A stretch of DNA of 64,000 nt from Deltaproteobacteria bacterium (GCA_020848905.1 JADLHG010000056.1:1-64000); one strand, 5' to 3'. Positions 53,501 through 61,755 are shown, counted from the first letter of the stretch. Notes: generated from the sequence alone by a model not told the origin. A program made the numbers and translations.

Positions 53501-54924
53501 GCCGCTTGTCGCAAGGAGGAAAGAAGCTCGCTTCCCTCGTTGGCGTAGGGGAGCAGGCGATGGAGGGTTTGTTGGAGACCGGTGCCGGCGCCGTGGCCGA
53601 GCCAGGCGAGGAGCTGTCCAAGGCCCACTTCCAGGCTCGCGATGAGCTCGCGGTTGAAGCTGTCCGGCGACAGATCGGCGCGGTTGTCCACGAGGTTGAA
53701 GGGGGCGTTGACGAGCAGGTTCAGGCCGAGCCGCGCGTTGCTGACGGGCAGGAATGCGAAGACCCTGCCGCCGAGCGCCTGTGCGGGATTGACGAAGCCC
53801 AGCTCGGTCCCGTTAGCCGAAAGGCGGGCGGCAATGGTCCAAGAGACCTCTCGAGGCAGCCGGCTCCGGGCCCAGGGATCGAGGTCGGTGAACCGAACGG
53901 CGTCGACGGGCACCGCGGTGGACTGCAAGAGGAGCCACTCCTCATGCGGCGCCTCTCCGCAGCGCACGACGAGGCGTTGCAGCCGACCGACGCCCGGGAG
54001 CTCTTCCAGGGATTCGGGAACCTCCTTCTCGTAGACGACCTCCCGAAGGGGCTTTCCGGGTCGCTCTTCGACGAGGCGCAGCCGGGTCACGTTGCGCAGG
54101 AAGAGAAAGACGTTCGAGGGGACGAGCCGCTCGAGATTCGTGGCGTTCCAGTCGGTCCGGTCGAGGCTTTCTCGGAGCGGCAGCCGGAAGAACGAACCAC
54201 GCACGCTGGACGCGGTGTCGGCGGAGCCCTCATTCGTCAACGAGGGGAGCGGCTCGGGGAGGATGTAGCCCACGCGGCGGTGATGATCTATCTCCGAGGC
54301 CGTGGAGACCTGTCCGGAGATGTCGAACGACGCGCGGTCCATCAATGCGCGGTGGTAGGCCTCGTCGAGCCCGCCCGGCTCGAAGAACCGGAACCCGAAG
54401 CGAACCTTCTTCTCCAGGTCGAAGGTGTGGATCTCCGGCCTTGCCGAGACGCGAAACACCGTCTTGAAGCCCATGCCGAACTTCCCGATGGTGGATGCAT
54501 CGCCCTTGTCCGACTCGAGGAAGGAGCAGATGGCGTAGAGATTGTCGTGGGTGAAGGCACGGCCGTTATTGAAGACCTGCACCTCGTCGGCGAGGAAACG
54601 GAAGGTTACGGAAGTGGCGCCCGCATCGTCGGCATTCTGGAGGAACTCGCTCACGAACTGTGGTCGTTCCGGATGCGCGTCCTTGTAGCGAGAAAGGACC
54701 TCGAAGGCGTTCGGCTTGTAGTAGTACGCGTACCGGTAGAGGAGCTCGATGAGCGCCGGCTCGGGAAGCTGCTCGATGAGCTTTCGGGCCTGGTCTGCTG
54801 CGGGTTCTCCCGCGGGAATCGGAAGGCCCGTCTCCCGCAGAGCCGCCTCGAGCCGGATGCGCCAGTTACGACGTGGCCGGAAGAGCGCCTGGCAGAACTC
54901 GTCGAACGGCTTCAGCGTGTCCAT
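47575..54924 (-). CDS. Giant sacsin-like protein with two Hsp90-type ATPase modules
   Basis: 2449 residues; start ATG 54922-54924. Module 1 (residues about 55-400) starts with a GHKL/Hsp90-type ATPase: N-box FLQNADDAGAT (N97) and IGKFGMGFKTVF, the order seen in human sacsin and bacterial relatives. A second module (about residues 1450-1850) has RELLQNVEDAY (N1481) and IGRFGLGFKSIF. Between and after are long helical and beta-rich stretches and a strongly charged coiled coil near residue 1370-1420. The C-terminus has a Cys cluster (CSRCSAARPDASCTLPC), a possible zinc site. It overlaps the SNF2 helicase gene, so the two act together. Large HATPase proteins next to helicases occur in defence islands; the exact system is not recognised. 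Confidence 0.88.
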   Translation of the reverse strand: MDTLKPFDEFCQALFRPRRNWRIRLEAALRETGLPIPAGEPAADQARKLIEQLPEPALIELLYRYAYYYKPNAFEVLSRYKDAHPERPQFVSEFLQNADDAGATSVTFRFLADEVQVFNNGRAFTHDNLYAICSFLESDKGDASTIGKFGMGFKTVFRVSARPEIHTFDLEKKVRFGFRFFEPGGLDEAYHRALMDRASFDISGQVSTASEIDHHRRVGYILPEPLPSLTNEGSADTASSVRGSFFRLPLRESLDRTDWNATNLERLVPSNVFLFLRNVTRLRLVEERPGKPLREVVYEKEVPESLEELPGVGRLQRLVVRCGEAPHEEWLLLQSTAVPVDAVRFTDLDPWARSRLPREVSWTIAARLSANGTELGFVNPAQALGGRVFAFLPVSNARLGLNLLVNAPFNLVDNRADLSPDSFNRELIASLEVGLGQLLAWLGHGAGTGLQQTLHRLLPYANEGSELLSSLRQAALAFRDREPFLPAHDGTLATPEHVLVAADAAAFDAFVKVADGGPARWFLSDASPDVPVKVVRDAARDREDLDLGARHLHLLLESVKAERLAPHHLQRFLSQEPAVLERNQRGLDWYGPLFELRRHFRVQGIERQLEQVEFLPTALDARRLVSPKAARRWESERQERDLVLALWPAMPILDPHVEQWASGSSTIHDQQFRRDAIAEFVDVEAPPQPDRELLLLRLLSLAVSGNPLGGVERTRMRNGLKVLGKTKEGPTGKKVSLDDLSLDELLNDYHPELRDHVPCLDEQAYPREVRELLRDLVRQAQNGTPPAALVLEALEGLPAPSPKLVDWLIDLFDRQPKDRRTTLRAELAGATRLKVAGPTEWRPANELAVSAFPAPLPASVLRRLLPEAQGIDLEHYAGGTGRTADALAERFERGLGLPREFEPETSHLARAAQQVSSDSEAWALVGYLAALARRRWHERGSRASEVLTALTSAAWIPATGSTELLRPLDALVGPATNDRGLNRALAESDLPRVDLGATWRKHLEELGELEKASLLVLSRQPNEAQLRSLLEHRLSASRRSSADGRAAWEDLGTLWAENPDVQAAFEALRAEGRVELVRPFVRTDCSTTWLQPATSEDRRSASVRDARVGDVVTPLFGSSVEVIVEPDEAIRRFLEAAFRVPELDVVDNRLALPSDTDLSLRLLRALGRRPSGNEPRRLSELEVHAALAATRVLQAADPRRPWFAAHERVVLTHADTLEAAELGILRGAHPLVPKILADAKRHVHRLHRALATEPGFCTTLGVVDDERFRVGPGGGIAEAKELALAPSYPAEYDAAFRELVRENLEEDLRLPPDAELASAPGTAAFAATIRRHLSVKVGEGDPLKMAKEVSAYAEHRDGVWNCYLATKHAATYRKRKALKEHNRVAERKENEREQREAETQEAQREIARLADENLDLLLGQLILTSADDALRKAWGKARGQGGYGKLRKELTAARLDELRRTLVHERGYTTTACVFRELLQNVEDAYASQAADARPAVPWARLVFSTDRFTLAHAGRRFDKPDESGAPRADVQRILSLGGSEKRQGQGEIGRFGLGFKSIFRLCHRVRVLSHPYHFTIDHFILPEWFEDYFDELYDSDAGRLREEETRFLCEVSSRRESAKADYQAVRANLEALVTIPASHLLFLAHLRRLDLQREAAGGQSALRVTLTRDTEDFSLAGRAAVLAKKVRLGFETPDPGANQGEGAARLGDYLVIHGEKRVDYGEHGGARRADFALAFRLRTSGQGIDPLPLAMRTVALYLPTEDSHGFPFAVHGAFATDAGRARIGRERPAFACNWEIGRALGELLEDSLKAMFRHWREDAAAVRSLYTLVVAPRQPGDPDDVLDPLRTAFTHLLEAEERVFLTRQGQLVSSKEMARGPKHLIGVYEAVRSAWAGAPTVHFLDDAAVEALDRLQVRQGLWDAERLVRRLYGAAAQLPAGKVLQAIAGYYRPLEARERRDPNRDQERDALLRALRAVECVPARDGQHRLPDNAWWPVEELSGLVAPGRSIDIRQLPLTGENAGWLRGHLELSDLLTDDEVHDAALAATRKEAHAVALLQYLSQRWKDYGHGDVKLADVTLRRLSFLRPLVPDDVWEGLDKGLRISLFPDALKAATAPAPTERPPVGDREKLTLLRELADWWKDEHPHERAAYTLNSYGEALGLASPAPTNEELRGVLERFHDVDGQHLWFRLLAISTVMQTGRRTDEGREFLHHFAREGHFDRLFDANGTPAFHQIVKASLDAYFDDRSGFLRDWTYYWRLLYDFEKAKLLVRNHGFVERLHEVAAGQPAEIADFFRSGKLPGERAEIKGLGQSIGKQAFYVVREMLRLGVWGHDETRRRVLEQAAYYPSRHTRRFVARTGLLPRFDDAERPFSRYDENYVFSESLASLVAQAGVSDHFENHYDAPFMHYQRTRCSRCSAARPDASCTLPCPERRDASSHPADEELIDASA

Positions 54925-54979
54925 GGAACCCCCATTTCATGGTGTGTCTGACGTCTCTCGGGCCGGGGATCCGGCTCCG
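54925..54979. terminator. Weak hairpin between Lon-like and sacsin-like genes
   Basis: The 55-base gap holds a perfect stem GCCGG-GGAT-CCGGC at 54962-54975, just past the stop of the Lon-like gene (read leftward). There is no T tract, so at most a partial terminator; read-through into the sacsin-like gene is likely. Confidence 0.3.
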
Positions 54980-57900
54980 TCAATCCACCTCCCCATCCGC
55001 GCGTGGGGGGCCCTGCGCCTCGGCTTGGAGGCGGGAGGCGAAGGGGAGGCTGTCAGGGGGGACGGTGGGCATAAGGGCCTCGAGGGTGCGGAGGACTTGG
55101 GTGTGCTCGGGGGTCAGGGCGAGGGCGGAGGTGGCCCAGGCCAGGATGCGCAGGATGCCGAGCGCGGGCCAGTAGCCGCGGGTTCTGGCGAAGGCGAAGG
55201 CCTCGAGGGCCTCGCCGAGGGCGTCGTGATAGGCGGCGCGGGCGCGGGAGGGATCGGGCGCGGTGGCGAGGGTGGCGGCACCGTCGATGGTGGCGCTTGA
55301 AGCGGGTGCTTCGGCGGCGAGGGCCTCCGCGATGTGGAGGCGCGCGCGTTCGTAGTGCCAGTACATGAGCGTGCTGGCGTAGTAGGGCCCGCTGTAGCGG
55401 CGGGTGTGCTGGTCGAGCTCAGCGCGGGAGAGCTCGAGGGAGGCGGCGGCCTCGCGGAGCTGGCCGAGGGCGCGCTGGGCCCGGGCGAGATAGAGCCGCG
55501 AGCGACCGACTTCGTGAGGGTGGGCCTGGGCGTGCTCGGCGAGGGCCTTTTCGAAGAGAGAGCGCGCACGCTCGGGCTCGCGTTGATGGAGCCACGCCAG
55601 GCCCTGAGAGCCGTAGACGCGGCCGAGGGCCAGGCGCTCGTCGCCGGTGTCGAGCTGGGGCACGAGGCGATCGAGCTCCTCGGAGAGGGCGCGGGCGCGA
55701 GGCCAGTCCTCGCGATCGGTGGCGCTGCCGAGCTCGAGCACGCGCAGCATGGCCTCGAGCCACGGGGCGGGCCTTGGTCGCGCGGCGAGGGAACGTACCT
55801 GGGCGTCGGCCTCGGCCATGCACCCGGCGTGCAGGTACGAGAGGGTCGCGGCGCCGCGGGCCTCGTCGAGGAGCGCGGAATCGACGCCCGGCTCGCCTTC
55901 GAGGCTGCCCACGAGGAGCACGATCTCGTCAGCGAGTACCTGCCAGGGCCCGCGTCCGTCGCTCGTCTGATGGTGCGAGAGCTCCTGGTCGCGGGCGTGG
56001 TCGAGGAACTCGCGGAGGCGCGCCTTGCGCTGCGAGATCGAGCCGAGGTCCGAGGGCGGCGCGACGGTGGCGAGCGACAGCCCGGCGACGCGCAGGGCCT
56101 CCTCGAGGGTCGAGACGGGCTCGGTGGGCACGAGGTCCCCGGCCTCGGCCACCTGGCTTGCGGCAAGAAGGAGACGGCGCGAGGGCGAAGCGCTCGCTCC
56201 GACGACGGAGGCGAGGAGCCAGTGCGGCGAGGCAGGCGCGCTCGCGGCGAACGCGGCTGCCTTGTGCGCGACGCCCGCGACGGGGAGGATCTGTGCGCCG
56301 CCGGTTCCCGACGGACGGAGCGCTCCCGTGGCAGCGAGGCCCGCGGGCAGGGCGGTGCCGCTCCAGAGCGAGGCGAAGGCCAGGGCCGCGGGGAGGCCGA
56401 GGGATTCCCCGTCCACGGCGAGGGGCGCGCCTTGCGCGTCGAGGAGCTCGAGCTCGTGGTCCTCCAGCGGGTAGGGGGGCAGCCGCGAGGGGCAGAGGCG
56501 GCTCGCCGCGAGGAACGCCTCGTGGAGCGCGGCCCAGGCCTGCGCCCGCAGATCGTCGTGTCCACGCCAGAGGCCCCGCGCGGAGCCGGGGGCATGACGC
56601 AGCCGTAGCAACGCGACGCGGCCGAGCTGGGCTTCCTCGTCGACGAGCAGCGCGGTGATCTCGCCGGGGGCGCGTGCTGTATATGGGGCAAGGTACGATC
56701 TCCCAGCAAAGGACCCAAGCAAGCCCCCAATCGCGGCCCCAGCCCCAAGCAGGGCGCCCCGCGCGCTCGCGGCGGCGAGGGGCAGCGGGGCCGGCGCGAA
56801 CAGCTCGCGCAGACGGCTCGCGAGCTGCTCGAGCCACGTGGGCGCGGGCGTCACCAGGCCCTTGTCCACGGCGCCCTGCCAGGCGGTCGCGAGCAAGGGA
56901 TCGAGCGCCGGAGCGGGTCCCATGACGCGCGAGGCGCGTGCATGGGCGTCGGCCACTGCGCTCCAGATGGGCCAGATCGGGTCGAGCGGTGTCAGATCAT
57001 CCTGCTCGAGCCGGAGCCGCGCTGCCTCGGCGAGCGCCGCGAACCGCGCCGGCTCGCAGGCAATGAGCGCCTCGAGCTCCTCGAGTCGGCTTCGCACCGC
57101 GCGAGCTGCGGCTGCCGGAAGATGAGGCAGGAGCGCTGCCTGGTGCTCAGCCGCGAGGACAACCTCACCGAGCTCGAGCCGCAACACGGTCGGATCCTCG
57201 TCGCCCACGGGCAAGGCAGGGAGCTCACCGAGCGCGTGCGCGGCCAGCTGGCCAACGGCGCTGCCACGTTCTTTCAACAGGGCCCGAGTCGCTTCGAGGA
57301 GCGCCTCCACCCCGGAGTCGGAGGCTTCATCGAAGGAGCGGTCAAGCCGCTGAAAGGTCTCGAGGAGGGTGGCGGCAAAGGCCGCATCATCGGTATCGCC
57401 GGTCTCCAGGGCGGCGCGCGTGTAGGCGAGCGCCCGCCTGAAGGCTTCCATCTCAGCAGGTTCCATGGTCTCGGCTCTGCGGGTCGTGCCGCGTTCATCC
57501 GAGGGAAAGACGGCCGAAAGTGCGGAATCTGACACCCGGGCGTCGTCATGCTCCAGTGCCTCGCGACGCAACAGGCGATACTCGCCGGTCTTGACCCGCG
57601 TTCGAATGCGACCGACACATCTCTCCTCGAAAAGCTGGTTTCGCTTGCCGGAATCCGTCGGCGGCAGCATTCCGCCGGTCGGCCGAAAGGCCGAGACCAT
57701 GCGCCACTTCTCGCCGATCGGTTGGACGACGAGGATGATGCCGCCCGTGAGCTGCCCGACCACGCTCCCGCTGTCCTGGCACACGTCCATCGCCCAGCTC
57801 GCGTCGGCCGCAGTTGTCTCGGCGAAAGCGCGCACCACGCAGGCGTGGTAGCCATCGATCGCCCTGCCCATGATCGACAGGTAGGGAAGCTGCCACCATC

Positions 57901-58192
57901 GCGAGTGGCGAGATAACTGGTCATCGAACACTGCGTCCGCGGGACAGTGCCAGGGCGTCTGCGTCAGACATTTCTCAGATCCGAACTCCTTCTCCAGGCA
58001 GCGCAGGAGCTCCTCTCGTAGGGCTGGCGGCGTCAGGCGTGTATTGCCATCGGGGGCGACGACGTCCTCCCAGCATTCGAGAGGGTTCAGGTAGTGCTTG
58101 CCGGCGTGCGGGATGCCGCGGTGGTCGCCGATCCGCCCGGCGGATGGCTTGACGATGAGGTCACCGGCCCGCGGGAAGCGGATCTTGCTCAT
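54980..58192 (-). CDS. Lon-like (S16) protease domain with glycine zipper and helical repeats
   Basis: A 1070-residue protein; ATG 58190-58192 overlaps the sigma-like stop (ATGA). The N-terminal 240 residues are unrecognised. A Gly/Ala zipper (ARGALLGAGAAIGGLLGSFAG, about 495-520) may insert in membrane or oligomerise. Residues about 530-670 match the Lon protease fold: DGESLGLPAALAFAS with S597, then LPVAGVAHKAAAF with K644. The order, small residues and Ser-to-Lys distance (47; E. coli Lon 43) fit a Ser-Lys dyad. The last 300 residues are TPR-like helical repeats (LAWLHQREPERARSLFEKAL). No AAA unfoldase is attached, unlike true Lon. Inferred: a signalled protease effector. Confidence 0.8.
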   Translation of the reverse strand: MSKIRFPRAGDLIVKPSAGRIGDHRGIPHAGKHYLNPLECWEDVVAPDGNTRLTPPALREELLRCLEKEFGSEKCLTQTPWHCPADAVFDDQLSRHSRWWQLPYLSIMGRAIDGYHACVVRAFAETTAADASWAMDVCQDSGSVVGQLTGGIILVVQPIGEKWRMVSAFRPTGGMLPPTDSGKRNQLFEERCVGRIRTRVKTGEYRLLRREALEHDDARVSDSALSAVFPSDERGTTRRAETMEPAEMEAFRRALAYTRAALETGDTDDAAFAATLLETFQRLDRSFDEASDSGVEALLEATRALLKERGSAVGQLAAHALGELPALPVGDEDPTVLRLELGEVVLAAEHQAALLPHLPAAAARAVRSRLEELEALIACEPARFAALAEAARLRLEQDDLTPLDPIWPIWSAVADAHARASRVMGPAPALDPLLATAWQGAVDKGLVTPAPTWLEQLASRLRELFAPAPLPLAAASARGALLGAGAAIGGLLGSFAGRSYLAPYTARAPGEITALLVDEEAQLGRVALLRLRHAPGSARGLWRGHDDLRAQAWAALHEAFLAASRLCPSRLPPYPLEDHELELLDAQGAPLAVDGESLGLPAALAFASLWSGTALPAGLAATGALRPSGTGGAQILPVAGVAHKAAAFAASAPASPHWLLASVVGASASPSRRLLLAASQVAEAGDLVPTEPVSTLEEALRVAGLSLATVAPPSDLGSISQRKARLREFLDHARDQELSHHQTSDGRGPWQVLADEIVLLVGSLEGEPGVDSALLDEARGAATLSYLHAGCMAEADAQVRSLAARPRPAPWLEAMLRVLELGSATDREDWPRARALSEELDRLVPQLDTGDERLALGRVYGSQGLAWLHQREPERARSLFEKALAEHAQAHPHEVGRSRLYLARAQRALGQLREAAASLELSRAELDQHTRRYSGPYYASTLMYWHYERARLHIAEALAAEAPASSATIDGAATLATAPDPSRARAAYHDALGEALEAFAFARTRGYWPALGILRILAWATSALALTPEHTQVLRTLEALMPTVPPDSLPFASRLQAEAQGPPRADGEVD

Positions 58193-58980
58193 CGCTCCCC
58201 TCCACCTGCCACGCTCACTCGTTTGCGTGCTCGCTCCGTGGCGCGCTGACGCTGCTTGTAGAGCCAGTTTCTCGCGGAAATGAAGGACGCTTCGTCCCAG
58301 CTCGCGTCGTCGATCACGCCTGGAGGTCCGCGCAGGATGAAGACCAGTCGTCGCGTCCGTTCGCCCTTGGTCAGCCCATGGTTCGCGACGCGCGCGCGCC
58401 AGTCGTCGAGCATTGTCCAGGTCTCGTCGCTGGACCGACTCAGACGGTCACTAGACTCAGGGGAGCTCTCCTCGACGGCTGCTCTGATGTCCTCTCTCGA
58501 GATAGTTTCCGGGGCGCCGACGCAAAGCAGCACGAGCCTGCCGGTGGCCGTAATGGGCAGGTCTCGAAGGCAATCGGTACCGCTGGCGGGGCCAACCGTG
58601 TGTGCCTCGTCGCTCGACTCAGGAGCTGGCCCTCCGTCGCGGAGCGTCGCACGCTCTCCCTTGGTGAGCTGCGCCTGCTCTCGTCCCCAGTCGAGCAGTA
58701 GATGGCGCCAGGTGCGTGCGAAGTAGCCGAGTCCCTTGGGGCCGTCGCTCAGGGCCTTCGACAGCCAGCCTCGCACGAGCCGCTCGTGCAGCGCGAGGCA
58801 CGCCCACTGGAAAGCGTCCCTTCGTTCTTCATCAGTGAGGAGGTGCCGCGACCCCTGGGTCCATTTCAGAAGCGTGTGCTGCGCGACACGGAACCAGCGT
58901 TCGAGGCCCGCCCGCTGCGCTCTGGCATCGTCCGGCCAGGGGTGCACGAGCGCCAGGTGCTCCTCGCTGAATGGCTCCAT
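58189..58980 (-). CDS. Sigma-70-like protein
   Basis: A 263-residue protein. Start ATG 58978-58980 chosen for GGAGGG nine bases upstream; an alternative ATG at 59053-59055 lacks a ribosome site. Residues about 55-105 (FQWACLALHERLVRGWLSK...GYFARTWRHLLLDWGREQ) resemble sigma region 2 of extracytoplasmic-function sigma factors, in which a helix ending LL.DW.R.Q is typical. The rest has a possible region 4 (RAAVEESSPESSDRLS, then a helix-turn-helix-like end), with a basic C-terminus (KQRQRATERARKR). It is translationally coupled to the Lon-like gene, suggesting that the protease is under its control or that it is itself a target. Not proven. Confidence 0.65.
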   Translation of the reverse strand: MEPFSEEHLALVHPWPDDARAQRAGLERWFRVAQHTLLKWTQGSRHLLTDEERRDAFQWACLALHERLVRGWLSKALSDGPKGLGYFARTWRHLLLDWGREQAQLTKGERATLRDGGPAPESSDEAHTVGPASGTDCLRDLPITATGRLVLLCVGAPETISREDIRAAVEESSPESSDRLSRSSDETWTMLDDWRARVANHGLTKGERTRRLVFILRGPPGVIDDASWDEASFISARNWLYKQRQRATERARKRVSVAGGGER

Positions 58981-59177
58981 GAGGAATCGCCCTCCGGCCT
59001 CGGCCGCGTCGTCGCCCGACTCCGATGGTCCGAGCCGAACGCCCGCCCATCGCATACCACAGATCTTGGGTGTTGTGGGTACGATCGCGCCGTTTGATCG
59101 GGTGCGGTAGAGGTTCCGCCGAGCGACTGGGACTCAGGTCGTCGCACGCCGACAGGACTGCGGCGCGACGCACGGCC

Positions 59178-61526
59178 TCAGTTTTCCCCTTTCAGCGTCG
59201 GCACCACGCCGAGGTCCCAGGTCAGGACCTGGCCGCAGGCGTCGCAGCGAAAGCCGGAGAGCTCGCCGCCGCAGCAACGGCAGGTTATCTGGTAGCCGGC
59301 ACGCAGTCGCTTGGCGTGAAGCGTGAGGTCGAGCGGCCTTGTGTGGTCACAGCAGAAGATGTACGGGCGCAGATCGGCGCCGCAGCGGCAACGGAGATCG
59401 AGCGGCCAGGGACGGGCGGTGGGCTCGAGGAGGCGCGTGAGGCTGCGCAGCTGGTCGCGCCAGTTTCGCTTGGGCTTGCGGGGGCGGTTGGCGACCTCGT
59501 CCGAATCGGTCGGTGGGTCGCCGAGCTCGTGGGCCACGGCGCGCGCGCTGAGCTGCTCCTCGACCTCGCGTGCGGCCGCGTCGACCATCGTCTCGAGGGT
59601 CAGGCCCCGGATGGTCGTCACGCGCAGGATGTCCGTGAGCAGCTCCCGGAGGTGGTCCCGATCGCGTCCGCTCGCCAGACATCGTGACACCAGGAAATGA
59701 ATCGCCAGGGCCATGGTCCATTCGGCCGCGGAGAGGGCGGCCGTGACCGCAGCCTCGACCATCGCGTGCTCGCGCGTACCGGGGCGCTTGATCGCCGCGA
59801 GCCAGCCACGAAGGATCTCAGGCTCGAGGGGCACGGCCACGGAAGGAGAGGGGCGACCGCGCCGGAGGTAGTAATGGCAGAGGCCCTGTCCGAAGAAGAA
59901 CACATCGCGCACGAGACTCTCGATCTCCAGGTCGCGCGGGGGGGTGGCCTCTTGCAGCCGTTGTTCGGCCCAGAACAGAATGGAATGCCGTTCCTCCTCC
60001 AGCAGCGAAGCCACGGCGTCCGAGCCCCACATGCAGAGCTGAGCGCCCACCGTGCCTCTGAGGAGCTGCAGGTCGCGGAGCGCGGGTCCGGGCACGGCAT
60101 CCAGGAGCTTGACGGCGCTCTGGGCCTGCTCGAGCGCCATCTGGGTTGCTTCGTCGGACGCATGGCCCGCGAGCGACTCGGCGCGGGCGAGCAACACGCG
60201 TGCAGTGGAGACGTCGTCTCGTCCTGTGGCGAGCACCGCGCGCCTGGCGGCGATCTTGGCGGCTCCCTCGGGATCTGCGTCCTCGGGGACCAGGTGCGCC
60301 GCGCGAGCGAGCGAGGTCTCTGCCTCATCCCAGCGTTGGGCCGCCATCTCCCACTGCCCGCGCACGAAGTGGTGCAGCGCGTCCGACGCGGTGGCGCCCG
60401 GGTCCAGGGCTGCGAGCTCATCGAGATGGTCGAGCGCGCGCACCGGGTCGCGCTCGGACTCGACGAGCAGGGAGAAGACCTTCACCTGGGCGGGTCGATT
60501 TTGCGTGACGCGGAAGCAGACAACCGCCGCCGAGGCGTAGCGGAGCAGCTCGCAGGCCCCGGCGCGGGTTCGTGGCTCCCGGTCGAGGCGATCCATGGCG
60601 AGCAGCATCAAGTTCCCAAGGGCGTTGCCGCACTCGGGAATGGTCCCGGCGAGCTGGAAATGGCGCAGCGCCGCGGTCTGCGCCTCGAAGGCGGCTTCGG
60701 GAGACCGCCCGCGAAGATGACAGCCGCGGAGTAGGGCGATTTCTCCGGACGTCAGCGCGTCATCCTGCTCAGCAACGCAGTGCTCGGCTTCGGTCAAGAG
60801 CCGAGCCGCGTCGTCATCGCAGCCTGCGGCGTGGTGCGCGAAGGCCAGGGCCGCGAGGAATCGACCGCTCGCGCGACGAGGAACCGACGCAAGCAGCGGT
60901 TCGGCCTTGCGTCCGACGCGCAGAGCGTCTGCGTTTCGCCTCTCGTCGGTGAGCGCGCGGCAGCGGAGGCGCGCGGCGTCTACTTGCTGCTCCAAGGTGT
61001 GAAGAAGGTCCCGAGCATCGGTGAGGAGGGCCAGCGTCTCGGCCGGTCGTCCCGCGTGCCGCAGGGCTGCGGCGCGGTAGAGCGCGAGGTGCGCCTGGTC
61101 CGAGGGGGACAGGCCGACCGAGGGCTGCGCGAGGATGACCTCGAGGTCCCCGGCCCGCAGGCAGCGCTCGAGCCAGCTTTCCAGAGACTCGTCTGGTCCG
61201 CGGGGCTCGGCGCCGGCCAGGGCCAGGTCCGCGAACGGGATCATCACGACCTCGGAACCGGCTTGCACCGGGAGGAGCCGGCGACGGTTGCAGCGCTGCC
61301 AGGCCGGGTGCTCGACGGGCACAATGTGGCCAACGGTGCCAGCCGCTCGCCCGTTCACCGAGCCGAGGAGCTGGACCCGGCAGTCACAGAGCCATCGGAT
61401 TACCGGATCGTCCGCAAGCGGACCATGAAGATCGAAGCGGTCCTCGAGGTCGGCGAGCGACGGGCAGGTCTCGCGTGCCACCCTGGGCAAAGCGCGCACG
61501 GCGTCGAGGGAGTCGGGATTCATCAT
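59178..61526 (-). CDS. TPR-rich protein with N-terminal helix-rich region and C-terminal Zn ribbon
   Basis: A 782-residue protein; start ATG 61524-61526 (a second ATG follows directly), seven bases after GAGGAGGT. Residues about 120-580 are helical repeats (ALAFAHHAAGCDDDAARLL, ALDHLDELAALDPGATASDAL), TPR-type, probably for peptide or protein binding. The last 70 residues hold two or more Cys pairs (CRCGADLRPYIFCCDH; CRCCGGELSGFRCDACGQ), treble-clef or zinc-ribbon-like. No catalytic motif is visible. Same strand and 197 bases upstream of the sigma-like gene, so possibly the first gene of this block and its sensor. Confidence 0.75.
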   Translation of the reverse strand: MMNPDSLDAVRALPRVARETCPSLADLEDRFDLHGPLADDPVIRWLCDCRVQLLGSVNGRAAGTVGHIVPVEHPAWQRCNRRRLLPVQAGSEVVMIPFADLALAGAEPRGPDESLESWLERCLRAGDLEVILAQPSVGLSPSDQAHLALYRAAALRHAGRPAETLALLTDARDLLHTLEQQVDAARLRCRALTDERRNADALRVGRKAEPLLASVPRRASGRFLAALAFAHHAAGCDDDAARLLTEAEHCVAEQDDALTSGEIALLRGCHLRGRSPEAAFEAQTAALRHFQLAGTIPECGNALGNLMLLAMDRLDREPRTRAGACELLRYASAAVVCFRVTQNRPAQVKVFSLLVESERDPVRALDHLDELAALDPGATASDALHHFVRGQWEMAAQRWDEAETSLARAAHLVPEDADPEGAAKIAARRAVLATGRDDVSTARVLLARAESLAGHASDEATQMALEQAQSAVKLLDAVPGPALRDLQLLRGTVGAQLCMWGSDAVASLLEEERHSILFWAEQRLQEATPPRDLEIESLVRDVFFFGQGLCHYYLRRGRPSPSVAVPLEPEILRGWLAAIKRPGTREHAMVEAAVTAALSAAEWTMALAIHFLVSRCLASGRDRDHLRELLTDILRVTTIRGLTLETMVDAAAREVEEQLSARAVAHELGDPPTDSDEVANRPRKPKRNWRDQLRSLTRLLEPTARPWPLDLRCRCGADLRPYIFCCDHTRPLDLTLHAKRLRAGYQITCRCCGGELSGFRCDACGQVLTWDLGVVPTLKGEN

Positions 61527-61617
61527 CGAGGACCTCCTCGGGCGCGGACTTCCTCTACCGGAAAGCCCGCGTGGATCGCTCTCATGGGTCGTCGGCAAGC
61601 AGACGTCTACCCGCCGC

Positions 61618-61755
61618 GAATCTGACAGCGTGACCCCGACCCCTCCTTGGCGCTTTTCGCGGAGCGCCTTCGCACCGCGCCGGCTATCCCCGGTCGATTG
61701 ACCGAGAGCAAGCCCCCCACGACCGCCGAGAGGCCGACGCGGCCCTGTCAGATTC
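61618..61755. repeat. 138-bp segment bounded by 11-bp inverted repeats
   Basis: GAATCTGACAG at 61618-61628 and its exact reverse complement at 61745-61755. The 10-base core GAATCTGACA also occurs at 1710-1719 and 57525-57534 (the last inside a coding sequence). The arms diverge beyond 11 bases. Could be a MITE-like remnant or regulator sites; no transposase is nearby. Confidence 0.45.
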
